The notes below the pieces were generated by a model. That model was not told where the DNA came from. It saw only the letters and a program-made list of their open reading frames with translations, and searched no databases. 64,000 bases of DNA, from positions 1 through 64,000 of the forward strand of contig NZ_CP067396.1 in NCBI RefSeq assembly GCF_023617245.1, given 5' to 3'. This document shows, one piece after another, positions 25,979-35,098 of this stretch. The translations under genes and the position numbers were made by a program. Position 1 is the first letter of the stretch. Each line of letters starts with the position of its first letter. Origin of the DNA: Lysobacter enzymogenes (GTDB lineage Bacteria; Pseudomonadota; Gammaproteobacteria; Xanthomonadales; Xanthomonadaceae).

Positions 25979-26821
25979 ATGTTCCGATCCCACGCTTTGC
26001 GCGCCGGTGCGGCGCTGGCCCTGCTCGCCGTCGCCGGCCTGAGCCAGGCCGCCGGTTTCGATTGCCGCCGCGCGCGCACCCAGGTCGAAAAGACGATCTG
26101 CGCCGACGCCGAGCTGTCGCGCCTGGACAGCGAAATGAACGAGCTCTACCGGCAGATCCGCGCCGAGACCCGCGGCGTCGACGGCGAGACCGGCAAGCAG
26201 CTCGATCCGATCGCGGCCGAGAACGCGCGCTGGCTCGAAGGCCGCAACGAATGCCGCGATCCGGCCTGCATCCGCAGCGCCTACCAGCAGCGCATCGCGC
26301 AGATGCGCCGCGACTGGGCGCAGGCGTTGCCGCAGCAGGCCCCGCCGCCGGCCGCGCCGGCCAAGGACAAGAACGCCTACCGCTACGACCGCCACGGCGA
26401 CTTCAAGATCTTCATCGCCGACTTCCGCAAGGCGGTGGCCGCCGACGACCGCGCTGCGGTGGCGAAGATGACCGCGCGCCCGTTCGCAGACTTCAGCCAT
26501 GGCAGCAGCTGCCTGCCCGGCAACGACCCCTGCGACGCGCAGCAGCGCCAGCAGTCGGCCAGCGCGCGCGACGCGGCCGAGGTGGCGGCCAAGTACGACC
26601 GCATCCTTACCGCCTCGGTGCGCGCCGCGCTCAAGGCCAACCGCGTGCGCGCGTATTCGCGCAAGCGCGATTCGGGCGAGGACGAGAACGGCGAAGTGCA
26701 GGCGCCGGGCGCGATCGAGCAGGGCGAGTACCTGCTGGAGAACGACGACCTCCACGGCCAGCGCGTGTTCAAGCGCGTGGATGGCGTGTACAAGCTGCAG
26801 CGCATTCCGTTCTATTCCTGA
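25979..26821 (+). CDS. Secreted LprI/DUF1311-domain protein
   Basis: A 280-residue protein with a signal peptide (cleavage near AAG, residue 25). The LprI-type domain FDCRRARTQVEKTICADAELSRLDSEMNELYRQ follows (27-60), with ENARWLEGRNECRDPACIRSAYQQRI near 82. The paired Cys residues are characteristic. Some family members inhibit lysozyme. The C-terminal half (about 130-280) is a separate NTF2-like or unknown domain. It is 13 bases upstream of a second protein with the same domain, probably as an operon. The DnaA-box cluster lies in its promoter region. Confidence 0.8.
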   Translation: MFRSHALRAGAALALLAVAGLSQAAGFDCRRARTQVEKTICADAELSRLDSEMNELYRQIRAETRGVDGETGKQLDPIAAENARWLEGRNECRDPACIRSAYQQRIAQMRRDWAQALPQQAPPPAAPAKDKNAYRYDRHGDFKIFIADFRKAVAADDRAAVAKMTARPFADFSHGSSCLPGNDPCDAQQRQQSASARDAAEVAAKYDRILTASVRAALKANRVRAYSRKRDSGEDENGEVQAPGAIEQGEYLLENDDLHGQRVFKRVDGVYKLQRIPFYS

Positions 26822-26834
26822 GGCAGGACGCTCC

Positions 26835-27941
26835 ATGACGATTTCGTTGTTCCGCATCGCCGCCGTCGCCGCGCTGTTCGCCGCGCCGGCCTTGTCCCAG
26901 GCCGCGCCGGCCGCACCGGCGTCGTTCGACGGCACCTGGCAGGCCTGCCAGCGCTACGACGGCGAGCTGTGGTGCCAGAGCCTGCAACTGGAGCAGCGCG
27001 GCGCGCAGATCCGCGGCGCGTGGAACTGGCGCGCCAGCAACACCGGCGGCACCAACCTGTTCAAGGGCCGGGTGGTCGACGGCCGGGTCGAGTTCGATCC
27101 GGAAGGCTGCTCGATCGGCGCGAACGGTTGCGAACCGCGCACGCCGTCGAAACAACCGAGCTACCTGCTGCAATGCGGCGCCGAGCTGCAATGGGGCGAC
27201 GCGCGGATGACGGCGTGCAACGCCAAGATCGACGACGGCTCGCGCTACCGCCGGGTCGCGCGCGACCAGGTCGATACGGTGGACTTCTCCGCCCAGGCGT
27301 ATTTCGACGACGGCAAGGCGCATCCCTCGTTCGACTGCGCCAAGGCCAAGACCCCGGTCGAGCGCGGCATCTGCGCCGATCCGGCCGCCGCGCGCACCGA
27401 TTCGGCGATCGCCCACCTCTACGCCAAGCTGCTGCCGCGCTTCAGCGGCGACGCGGTCAAGGGCTTGCGCGAGGACCAGCGCTGGTTCGTCGGCGTGCGC
27501 GACGCGGCCTACGAACAGGCCGAGCGCGGCGAACGCGCGAAGGTGCTGCGCGAGCAGCTCGACAGCCGGCTCAAGGACCTGCAGCGCATCCGCGAATTCC
27601 CGCGCAAGGGTCTGGTCGGCGACTGGAACAACTTCGCCGGCGGCCTGGAAATCAGTCGCGACGCGCAGGGCGTGTACCGGGTGCGCGGCAACGCGGCCCA
27701 TCCGATCGACGGACGCTGGGTGTGCGACGCGGACCTCCGCGGCAGCGGCAGCGACGAACGCGTGCTCGCGCGCGCCGAGGGCGATGCCGACGGCACCGGC
27801 CTGCAACTGACCCGCATCGGCAACGCCTTGCGCGTGCAGGAACTCGACGTCCGCGGCCAGCCGCATCCCGCGTCGGAATTCTGCGGCCACAACGGCTCGT
27901 TCGACGGCTGGTACTTCCAATCCATGCCGCGGCAGCGTTGA
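26835..27941 (+). CDS. Secreted protein with C-terminal LprI/DUF1311 domain
   Basis: A 368-residue protein. It has a signal peptide MTISLFRIAAVAALFAAPAL and an N-terminal beta-rich region beginning FDGTWQACQRYDGELWCQSL that looks like a lipocalin-like extracellular fold. An LprI-type segment SFDCAKAKTPVERGICADPA follows near 156, and the C-terminal part has more beta structure (GLVGDWNNFAGGLEI). It starts 13 bases after the preceding LprI-domain gene, and together they could form a lysozyme- or hydrolase-inhibitor pair. Inhibition is inference from the family. Confidence 0.75.
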   Translation: MTISLFRIAAVAALFAAPALSQAAPAAPASFDGTWQACQRYDGELWCQSLQLEQRGAQIRGAWNWRASNTGGTNLFKGRVVDGRVEFDPEGCSIGANGCEPRTPSKQPSYLLQCGAELQWGDARMTACNAKIDDGSRYRRVARDQVDTVDFSAQAYFDDGKAHPSFDCAKAKTPVERGICADPAAARTDSAIAHLYAKLLPRFSGDAVKGLREDQRWFVGVRDAAYEQAERGERAKVLREQLDSRLKDLQRIREFPRKGLVGDWNNFAGGLEISRDAQGVYRVRGNAAHPIDGRWVCDADLRGSGSDERVLARAEGDADGTGLQLTRIGNALRVQELDVRGQPHPASEFCGHNGSFDGWYFQSMPRQR

Positions 27942-27966
27942 TCGAGAGACGGCGCGAAGTCTGCCG

Positions 27967-28052
27967 GTAGGAGCGGCGCAAGCCGCGACCGCATGGCATC
28001 GGGCTTGCGTCGCCGTCCGCGATTCGCGGTCGCGGCTCGCGCCGCTCCTACA
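27967..28052. repeat. Inverted pair of family-1 repeats
   Basis: A plus copy (27967-27989, first T missing) and a minus copy (28029-28052), 39 bases apart, located between converging genes. Confidence 0.75.
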
Positions 28053-28065
28053 GGGGCTGGCGTGC

Positions 28066-28099
28066 GAAAAAAGCGCCGGGACGGAAACGTCCCGGCGCT
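28066..28099 (-). terminator. Terminator of the M4 protease gene
   Basis: A 12-bp perfect stem (AGCGCCGGGACG with CGTCCCGGCGCT) with a GAAA loop. Reading on the minus strand it ends in a run of six T. It lies 60 bases past the protease stop. Confidence 0.85.
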
Positions 28100-28158
28100 C
28101 GCGTTTTCGATCCCACTCACCGACGAAGCGCCGGATCGCGTAGCTCCGGCGCCGTCGC

Positions 28159-30069
28159 TTACTGCTTGCAGCGCGCCGCGTCCGAACCTTCCGGCAGGCC
28201 GACGTTCACCGCTTCCCACGCGCAGGCCACGGTCTTGACCGCGCTGGCCTTGAGCAGGCCGCGGTCGACCAGGTCCTGGGCCGCGGTCTGGGTCGCCACG
28301 CGCGCATCCGGGTAGCTCGACTGCGAGGTCAGGTACAAGGTGTTGGCGCGGTACCAGATCTGCCCGGCCACGGTCGGGGTCAGGCCCTTGAGCCCGGTCG
28401 CGCCGTTGCACACCAGGTCGGAGGCCAGCACGGTCTTGCGGTGCGACTTCGGCACCTTCTGGCCTTCGGCGAGCAGGTAGAAGAAGTGGTTGCCCACGCC
28501 CGAGGTGTAGTGCGGATCTTCCTCGGTGAAACCCGCGGCCGGGTAGCAGTCGAACGAACCGTTGCCGGCGGCGTCGGTGTCCAGGCTCGGCTTGAACATG
28601 TAGCGCAGTGGCGTGCCGTCGAGGTTCACGTTCTCGCCGATCAGGTAATCCGGCGGGTCCTTCGGGCTGTTGTCGAAGAACTCGACCAGGGTGCCGTGGA
28701 TGTCGGAGGTGGCTTCGTTGAGGCCGCCGGCGTCGCCGGAGTACAGCAGGCCCGAGGTCGCCTGGGTCACGCCGTGCGACATCTCGTGGCCGGCCACGTC
28801 GATCGCCACCACCGGATTCGACACGCCGAAGTCGCCGTTGCCGTAAACCATGCGCTTGGCGTCGCCGTCCCAGAACGCGTTGGTGCCGCCCAGGTCGAAG
28901 ATGCCGAAATAGCTGAAGGTGACGTTGACGAAGCTCTGCACGCCGACGCCGTCGCCGAAGATGCCGACGCGGTCGTAGAACTTCTTGTAGTAGTCCCAGG
29001 TGCGCGCCACGCCGTAGTGCGCCTCGACCCCGGTGCGCTCGATGTTGGTCATCTGCTCGTTGCCCCAGATGTTGTCGGCATCGAACATCGCCGGCGCGCT
29101 GAAGTCGCCGCCGCCGAAGATCAGGTCGACCACGGTGCCGCCGGTGTTGTGGGTGGTGCCGCCGCCGCGCTTGTCGTCGCGCAGCAGATAACCCGCGCCG
29201 CGGCCGTCGCTTTCCTCGGCGCCGACCTTGGCGGTGGTGATGGTGACCTTGCCGCGGGTGATGGTGTAGCCCTCGGCCTCGGTGGATTCGGCGCTGTAGA
29301 TGCGGCTGTCGCGGCCGAGCAGGTCGCCGTTGCCGGCATCGACGTAGAGCAGTTCGTGGACCGGGCGCTGGGCCTTGTTGAGGCCGCGGAAGGTCACCTC
29401 GAAGGCCAGCGTCGGCTGGTTGTCCTTGGCGAAATAGACCATGCGCGACTTGGGCTGTTCGAGGAAGCGGCCGGCGAAATGCACGCCGGCATCGGCGATG
29501 GCCTGCGCCGAGGACAGCTTCGGCTTCGGCGCGGCGCCGCCGTCGCCGAGGGTGAGGTCGAGGGTCTTGCTGATCGAGGTCAGCAGGCCGTTGCGCGCAT
29601 GGGTGACCAGGTCGCCGCCGATCACCGGCAGGCCCTGGTAGTCGCGCTGGAAGCGCACGTGTTCGCTGCCGTCGGCTTCGACGATCACATCGCGCGGCTG
29701 GTAGCGCTCCGCGGCCAGCGCGGTGTCGGCGCCGGCGCCGGACAGACCGCGGGCGGCGGCATTGCGCGCCTTGTCGGCCTGCAGCAGTTCGCGCGCGCGC
29801 TCGACCGCGGGGTGGCGTTCCAGTTGCGCCGCCGGCGTCGCGCCCGAGCGCGCCGCGGCGTCGGCGAAGGGATGTTCGAGGTTGGCGCGCGCGGCCGGCG
29901 CATGCGCGGCGTTGCGCGCGGCGGCGGCAGTGGCCGCGGCCTGCGCGTTGGCGCCCGCGGCGGCGTTGCCGGCGTCGCGGTCGCGCTGCGCGGTCACCAG
30001 CGCGGTCGCGGTGGTGCCGGTGATGGCGAGCAGGATCGATGCGGTGAGCACCTTGTGCTTGATGGACAT
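28159..30069 (-). CDS. M4-family (thermolysin-like) secreted metalloprotease
   Basis: A 636-residue precursor of an extracellular neutral protease. Residues 1-30 form a signal peptide. A long FTP/PepSY propeptide runs to roughly 290 and includes VIGGDLVTHARNG. The catalytic domain follows, with zinc motif HEMSHG near 425, the third ligand Glu in GGLNEATSD near 450, and the catalytic-region GVGNHFFYLLAEG. The C-terminal domain ends in AWEAVNVGLP. Such enzymes are typical of predatory Lysobacter. The start at 30069 is the ATG that opens the signal peptide. Upstream frame extension has no homology. Confidence 0.93.
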   Translation of the reverse strand: MSIKHKVLTASILLAITGTTATALVTAQRDRDAGNAAAGANAQAAATAAAARNAAHAPAARANLEHPFADAAARSGATPAAQLERHPAVERARELLQADKARNAAARGLSGAGADTALAAERYQPRDVIVEADGSEHVRFQRDYQGLPVIGGDLVTHARNGLLTSISKTLDLTLGDGGAAPKPKLSSAQAIADAGVHFAGRFLEQPKSRMVYFAKDNQPTLAFEVTFRGLNKAQRPVHELLYVDAGNGDLLGRDSRIYSAESTEAEGYTITRGKVTITTAKVGAEESDGRGAGYLLRDDKRGGGTTHNTGGTVVDLIFGGGDFSAPAMFDADNIWGNEQMTNIERTGVEAHYGVARTWDYYKKFYDRVGIFGDGVGVQSFVNVTFSYFGIFDLGGTNAFWDGDAKRMVYGNGDFGVSNPVVAIDVAGHEMSHGVTQATSGLLYSGDAGGLNEATSDIHGTLVEFFDNSPKDPPDYLIGENVNLDGTPLRYMFKPSLDTDAAGNGSFDCYPAAGFTEEDPHYTSGVGNHFFYLLAEGQKVPKSHRKTVLASDLVCNGATGLKGLTPTVAGQIWYRANTLYLTSQSSYPDARVATQTAAQDLVDRGLLKASAVKTVACAWEAVNVGLPEGSDAARCKQ

Positions 30070-30551
30070 GGATTGGGTCTCCGGGTCATGCAAAGCGAAA
30101 AGAGAAAGAAACGCGAAGCGCCGGTGCGCGGCCGCGGCCGCGCACCTGGCGTTACTGCACAACGGCAGGGAGCGTGAGCGTGTCCAGCGGATGCGTCTTA
30201 CGACGAGTGAAGGCACATCCGTTGCAGCTATTCCCCATTGCAGCGAACGCGGCGGCACACGCACCCCCCCACCTCGCGCGCGGCTCGCGGGCGGACGGCG
30301 TCGATGAAGTGGGATGCGCGTCTAAGTGCGCGCGCGTTCGGCGCGGCGGCGTTGTGATGTCGCGTCGGAGTCGTTGCACGCTGCGCAGGACGCGCGTTTC
30401 GGCGAATTCGGCAAAGCGCGATCGCGCGAAAGAATTCCAAAGCCTTGAGGCATCGGGCTCGCATTGCGGATGCGCGGCGAGCGGAGCGAAGAGCGTCGGG
30501 ACTGAAGTCCCTCCCACAGGAACTGCCTGTGGACGAAACCTGTACGGCGCG
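30070..30551. other. Upstream region of the M4 protease
   Basis: No gene is supported. It contains one single copy of the family-2 palindromic repeat (30493-30518) and a Cys/His-poor GC-rich remainder. No clear promoter was recognised. Confidence 0.4.
30493..30518 (+). repeat. Dispersed palindromic repeat, family 2
   Basis: A 26-bp copy (begins GCGTCGGGACTGAAGTCCCT) with two compensating changes relative to the copies at 22797 and 22870, so its own internal palindrome is preserved. Confidence 0.75.
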
Positions 30552-30770
30552 TCAGCGCGGCGGCGCGGGCATGATGTGCGACAGGTAGATGCGGCTGTCT
30601 TCGAAGATCCGGATCGCCACCGCCACGCGCAGTTGCATCGACAGATCGAACGCCTCGGCCTTGGCCGCCGCGGACGCCGAGGCCGCATCGGCGAAGCGCT
30701 CGTCGGCGACGTCGCACGACAGCGTGCGGCCGTGGTAGGTGGATTCGTTGAGTTGCACCGTGAAGATCAT
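30552..30770 (-). CDS. Small hypothetical protein
   Basis: A 72-residue frame beginning MIFTVQLNESTYHGRTLSCDVADERF, with balanced composition and an Ala-rich helix in the middle. Composition looks protein-like rather than the Arg/Pro-rich pattern of antisense frames in this genome. No family was recognised, and the ribosome site is weak. It could still be spurious. Confidence 0.4.
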   Translation of the reverse strand: MIFTVQLNESTYHGRTLSCDVADERFADAASASAAAKAEAFDLSMQLRVAVAIRIFEDSRIYLSHIMPAPPR

Positions 30771-31430
30771 GACGCCCCGCGTGGATGGCGAACGAAAAGG
30801 CCCCGGCCCAGCTTCGCCGCGTGCTCAGGGCGGCGATCCATCGTGTGGCTGATCGCGCGAGCGACAGCGGTGGTGAGCGGCGTCCGTTAGCGGCGCATGG
30901 ATCGTGCTGCCGGGGCGCGCATAAAGTGACGCATGGCGCAGTTGTTTACCCTCGGGGGAACACGAGGCGCGCTGTAGGAAATTTCTGACCAAACGCTCGC
31001 GACGCGGGTCCGGCCCGCGGCGGGCGAGTCGTGGGCATGGGCGCCGCTCCGGGCGACGCGTCCGTCCGCGCCGCGCACCGGACGATAGTCGAGCCCTCCG
31101 GCGCCGCACCCGTGTGGGGCGCCCTCGCCGTCGCGCCACCGCTGCGCCGATTCGATGAACGCCGGCTGTAACCGTTATCGCCACCACGACTTTAGACGGA
31201 TCAACCGTGCCGCGAGCGCCCCTAACGTGGCCGTTGCCGCGCCAGGGCGGCTGCCAAGGAATGCGCATGCCCGCCATCGCCAGGACCTCGGTCGCAGCCC
31301 CAACCCGCTCGCCACGACGCGGGCGCTGGCTGGCCCTGGCCCTGCTGCTGGCCTGCGTCGCGGCGCAGGCCGCGACCGGCGCGGGCACGGTCAGCCTGGT
31401 CGCCGGCGAGATCGACCCGCGGGCGCTGCC
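30771..31430. other. Large spacer, no feature recognised
   Basis: A 660-bp region between the small hypothetical gene and the end of the SLC13 transporter gene. A plus-strand frame starting near 31261 has a signal-peptide-like start, but it then runs antisense into the transporter gene and is not accepted. A slightly AT-richer stretch lies near 30935-30995. Confidence 0.4.
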
Positions 31431-33227
31431 TCAGCCGCCCGGCCAGAACGGACCGCCGAGCCAGAGCCAGCGCGCCATCCAGGCGCTGACCAAGGCGATG
31501 AGCACGGTCAAGGGCAAGCCGATGCGCAGGAAGTCGCTGAAGCGGTACTGGCCCGGGCCGAGGATCAGAAGGTTGCCGTGGTGACCGATCGGGGTCAGGA
31601 ACGCCACCACCGCGCCCAACGCCGTGCACACCACGAACGGCGTCGCCGGCAGCCCCAGCGACTGCGCCAGCGAAATCGCGATCGGCCCCAACAACACCGT
31701 CGTCGCCGCGTCGGAAAGGATCTGGGTCAGCAAGGCGGCGACGGTGAACATCACCAGCAGGATCGCCAGCGGCGGCCAGCCGGCGATCACGTGCAGCATG
31801 CCCTGCGCCAGCAACTGCGCGGTGCCGGTCTGCTCCATCGCCACGCCGAGCGGGATCACCCCGGCGATCATCACGAAGATGCGCACGTCGATCTCGCGAT
31901 AGGCCTGTTCGACGTCGACGCAGCGGGTGGCGACCATCGCTACCGCGCCGAGCAGGAACGCCAGCGGCGCGGGCAGCCATTCGGTCGCCGCGGCGACCAC
32001 GGTCGCGGCTAGGATCGCCAGCGCGATCGGCGCGCGCAGCCGTCGCCGCGCTTCGCCGGCGAACGGCACCAGCATCAGGAAGCCGTGGTGCGCGGCGAGT
32101 TCGGCGAAGCGCGCCGGCCGGCCCCACAGCACCAGCAGGTCGCCTTCGCGCAGGCGCGCGTCGGCCAGCCGCGGAGCGACCGCGCCCTGGCGCCGCCACA
32201 GCCCGGCGATCACCGCGTTGAACTGGCGGGCGAAGTCGAGCTCGCGCACGCTGCGGCCGACGAACTCCGAGCCCGGCGCGACCAGCGCCTGCACCAGCTG
32301 CGCCTCGCCGTCGCCCTGGGCGTGTTCGCCGAAGCGCGCGACCGCGTTGAGGTCGAGGCCGGGATCGTCGTGCAGCGAGGCCAGCGCGTCGGCCGAGGCT
32401 TCCACCAGCAGGATGTCGCCGCTGATCAGCGGGCTGCTCGGGCCCAGGTCCTGGCGGCGCAGGCCGTCGCGCAGCCAGCCGGTCAGCACGAAGCGGTCGC
32501 CGAGCGCCTTCTGCAGTTCGGCCAGCGGCCGCGTGCTCCAGCGCGAGCCTTCCACCACCAGCAGTTCGGTGCGGTAGCGGTCCAGGCGCAGGTAGCCGTC
32601 GTCGCCGTGTTCGCCGCTGCGCTTGGGCAGGATCCAGCGCGCGGCCAGCATGTACAGCACGCCGACCACCACCAGCGCCAGGCCGATCGGGGTGATCGAG
32701 AAGATGCCCAGCCCGGGCGCGCCGGTGCGCTCGATCAGGTTGTCGGCGAGCAGGAACGCCGGCGCGCTGACCAAGGTCAGGGTTGTTCCTAAAGAGGCCG
32801 CGAACGACATGGGCATGAGCAGACGGGAAGCGGACAGCCCGCGCGACTTCGCGAATCTCGTCAGGATCGGCAGCATCATCGCCGTGACCATGACGTGGTG
32901 GGTGAACGAGGACAGCGCCGCCACCGCCGGCATCGTCACCGCGATCGCGCGGCCCTCGCTGTGGCCGGCGGCGCGGCCGATCCACTGGCCCAGGCGCTCG
33001 GTGATGCCGGTCGCGGCCAGGCCGCCGGAGATCACGAACACCGCCGCGACGATGATCGCCGGTTCGCTGGCGAAGCCCGACAGCGCCTGCTTGGCGTCGA
33101 GCACCCCGGTCAGCACCAGCGCCAGCAGGGTCAGCATGGCGGTCACGTCCACCCGCAGGCGCTCGCTGACGAACAGGTACAGGGCGGCGCCCAGGATCAG
33201 GAGGAAGGCGATCTGAGAAAAGTCCAT
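31431..33227 (-). CDS. SLC13-family permease with RCK_C (TrkA-C) domains
   Basis: A 598-residue ion/dicarboxylate- or sulfate-type transporter. The N-terminal half has several membrane helices, including GFASEPAIIVAAVFVISGGLAATG and SFTHHVMVTAMMLPIL. Two cytoplasmic RCK_C domains follow around 205-375 (RTELLVVEGSRWSTRPLAEL near 210, VAPGSEFVGRSVRELDF near 300). The C-terminal half has more helices with SDAATTVLLGPIAISLAQSLG. Substrate is not determinable from sequence. The start at 33227 (MDFSQIAFLLILG) is the ATG that opens the first helix. Confidence 0.88.
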   Translation of the reverse strand: MDFSQIAFLLILGAALYLFVSERLRVDVTAMLTLLALVLTGVLDAKQALSGFASEPAIIVAAVFVISGGLAATGITERLGQWIGRAAGHSEGRAIAVTMPAVAALSSFTHHVMVTAMMLPILTRFAKSRGLSASRLLMPMSFAASLGTTLTLVSAPAFLLADNLIERTGAPGLGIFSITPIGLALVVVGVLYMLAARWILPKRSGEHGDDGYLRLDRYRTELLVVEGSRWSTRPLAELQKALGDRFVLTGWLRDGLRRQDLGPSSPLISGDILLVEASADALASLHDDPGLDLNAVARFGEHAQGDGEAQLVQALVAPGSEFVGRSVRELDFARQFNAVIAGLWRRQGAVAPRLADARLREGDLLVLWGRPARFAELAAHHGFLMLVPFAGEARRRLRAPIALAILAATVVAAATEWLPAPLAFLLGAVAMVATRCVDVEQAYREIDVRIFVMIAGVIPLGVAMEQTGTAQLLAQGMLHVIAGWPPLAILLVMFTVAALLTQILSDAATTVLLGPIAISLAQSLGLPATPFVVCTALGAVVAFLTPIGHHGNLLILGPGQYRFSDFLRIGLPLTVLIALVSAWMARWLWLGGPFWPGG

Positions 33228-33352
33228 GGCGGCGATTGTGCGGGACTTGGCCGTGTCCGCGCCGTGTGCGTCGTCTACCCTGCCATCACGACCGCATTGG
33301 CTACACTTCCCGGTCAATTCGCCGCCGATGGCCGACGCTCCGCTCCAAACCG

Positions 33353-34537
33353 ATGAATCTGCCGCATCCCCTGCCGCCCACGCTGCCTGCCGGAGACGAT
33401 CTTGCGGCCGCAGACGGGCGTTTCCGCGAGGCGATGAAGGCGTCCAACATCGGCATGGCGATCGTCTCGCTCGACGGCGTGTGGCTGGAGGTCAATCCGG
33501 CGCTGTGCGCGATGCTGGGCTACCGCGTGGAGGAATTGCGCGGCCACCATTACAGCGAAGTGACCCATCCCGACGACCTGGCGATCAGCCAGAACCTGGT
33601 CGCGGCGCTGGTCAGCGGCGAGCTGGCCTCGGTGGACGAACACAAGCGCTACCTGCACCGCGACGGTTCCGAGCTGTGGGTGCAGCTGAACGTGGCGGTG
33701 ATGCGCGACGAAGACGGCGCGGCGCGCTATTTCATCTCGCACATGCGCGACATCCGCGGCGAGCGCGAGGCCGGCATCGCGCTGAGCGCGCGCGTGGCCG
33801 AGCACGGCGCCGCGCTCGACGCCTCGCATCGCCAGTTGCAGCTGTTCGCCGACGCGGTCGCCCACGACCTGCGCGCGCCGCTGCGTTCGATCGAAAGCTT
33901 TTCCGCGCTGCTGGCCGACCGCGCCGGCGAGCGGCTGAACGACACCGACCGCGACTATCTCGCGCGCATCCGCGCCGCCGCCTCGCGCATGACCGGGCTG
34001 CTGGCGATGCTGACCGAGCTGTCGCACGTGACCCGCGCGGAGATGCGGATCGCGCCGGTGGACCTGAGCCTGCTCGCCGACTGGGTCGGCGCCGAGCTGC
34101 AGGACGCCGACCCGGCGCGCCGCGGCCAGATCGAGGTCCAGCCCGGGCTGCAGGTCGAAGGCGACGAGCGCCTGCTCAAGGTCATGCTGACCCAGCTCAT
34201 GCACAACGCCTGGAAATTCTCGGGCGTGGAGGCCGGCGCCGACGCGGCGGTGCGGATCGAGGTCGCCGGCGAGGCGCGCGACGGGGTCCTGGCCCTGACC
34301 GTGCGTGACCGCGGTAGCGGTTTCGACATGCGCTATGCTCACAAACTGTTCGAGCCCTTCCAGCGCCTGCACGGGCCGGACCAGGGCGGCGGCCACGGCC
34401 TGGGGCTGGCGATCGCGCAACGGGTGGCCGAACGCCACCGCGGGCGCCTGCTCGCCCAGTCCGAGCCCGGCCAGGGCAGTACGTTCACAGTGGAGTTGCC
34501 GCTCGTGTCGAGAGGCGAGGAAAACGCAGATGCATAA
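33353..34537 (+). CDS. PAS-domain sensor histidine kinase
   Basis: A 394-residue cytoplasmic kinase. The PAS domain is at about 22-145 (FREAMKASNIGMAIVSLDGVWLEVNPALCAMLGY). A coiled linker follows, then a dimerisation domain with phospho-acceptor His in AVAHDLRAPLRSIESFSALL near 171. The ATPase domain has LMHNAWKFSG near 283, DRGSGFDMRYAHKLFEPFQRLHG and GHGLGLAIAQRV. No membrane segment, so it senses an internal cue. The H-box type matches kinases that pair with single-domain Rcp1-like regulators, and such a gene follows with an 8-base overlap. Confidence 0.92.
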   Translation: MNLPHPLPPTLPAGDDLAAADGRFREAMKASNIGMAIVSLDGVWLEVNPALCAMLGYRVEELRGHHYSEVTHPDDLAISQNLVAALVSGELASVDEHKRYLHRDGSELWVQLNVAVMRDEDGAARYFISHMRDIRGEREAGIALSARVAEHGAALDASHRQLQLFADAVAHDLRAPLRSIESFSALLADRAGERLNDTDRDYLARIRAAASRMTGLLAMLTELSHVTRAEMRIAPVDLSLLADWVGAELQDADPARRGQIEVQPGLQVEGDERLLKVMLTQLMHNAWKFSGVEAGADAAVRIEVAGEARDGVLALTVRDRGSGFDMRYAHKLFEPFQRLHGPDQGGGHGLGLAIAQRVAERHRGRLLAQSEPGQGSTFTVELPLVSRGEENADA

Positions 34538-34964
34538 GGAGATCCTGCTGGTCGAGGACAACCCCGACGACGTCGAGCTGACCCGGCTCGCCTTCGACGA
34601 GGCCAAGATCGCCAACAGGCTGGTGGTGATGGGCGACGGCGCCGAGGCGCTGGATTACCTGTTCGCCCGTGGCCGCTATTCCGACCGCGATCCCAACGAT
34701 CTGCCGTCGATCGTGCTGTTGGACCTGAACCTGCCCAAGGTCGACGGCCGCGAAGTGCTGCAGGCGATCCGCGCCCACGAACCCACCCGCACCCTGCCGG
34801 TGGTGGTGCTGACCACCAGCACCGAGCCGTTCGACGTCGAAGCCAGCTATGCGCTCGGGGTCAACAGCTATATCCAGAAGCCGGTGGATTTCGAGCAGTT
34901 CGTCTGGGCGGTCAAGCAGGTCGGGCTGTACTGGCTGGTGCTGAACCACCCGCGCAATCCCTGA
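34530..34964 (+). CDS. Single-domain response regulator (Rcp1-like)
   Basis: A 144-residue receiver domain without output. Acidic pair VEDNPDD at 8-14, phospho-acceptor Asp in VLLDLNLPKVDG near 64, Thr in VVVLTTS near 92 and Lys in SYIQKPVDF near 115. The longer acidic loop and C-terminus are typical of Rcp1-type regulators that receive phosphate from phytochrome-like kinases. The overlap with the kinase gene (ATG inside its last codons) implies coupled expression. The downstream target is unknown. Confidence 0.92.
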   Translation: MHKEILLVEDNPDDVELTRLAFDEAKIANRLVVMGDGAEALDYLFARGRYSDRDPNDLPSIVLLDLNLPKVDGREVLQAIRAHEPTRTLPVVVLTTSTEPFDVEASYALGVNSYIQKPVDFEQFVWAVKQVGLYWLVLNHPRNP

Positions 34965-34999
34965 GTCCGCCGCGCCCGTCGCGGGCGCGGGCCGAAGCC

Positions 35000-35035
35000 T
35001 TCAGCGCGACCGCGCGCTTCAGCGCGACCGCGCGT
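35000..35035. repeat. Tandem 18-bp duplication
   Basis: Two adjacent copies of TTCAGCGCGACCGCGCG plus one base, in the spacer between converging genes. Small and probably neutral. Confidence 0.6.
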
Positions 35036-35098
35036 GCGCTGGCCCGGACGGCGCCGCGGAGCGGCCGGAGCCGCTTAGCCGCCCCGCCGCCGCCGCGC

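Noticed and set aside
31207..31584. Short plus-strand frame with a signal-peptide-like start
   Set aside because: It overlaps the SLC13 transporter gene antisense by about 150 bases and then becomes Arg/Lys-rich. No ribosome site and no family.
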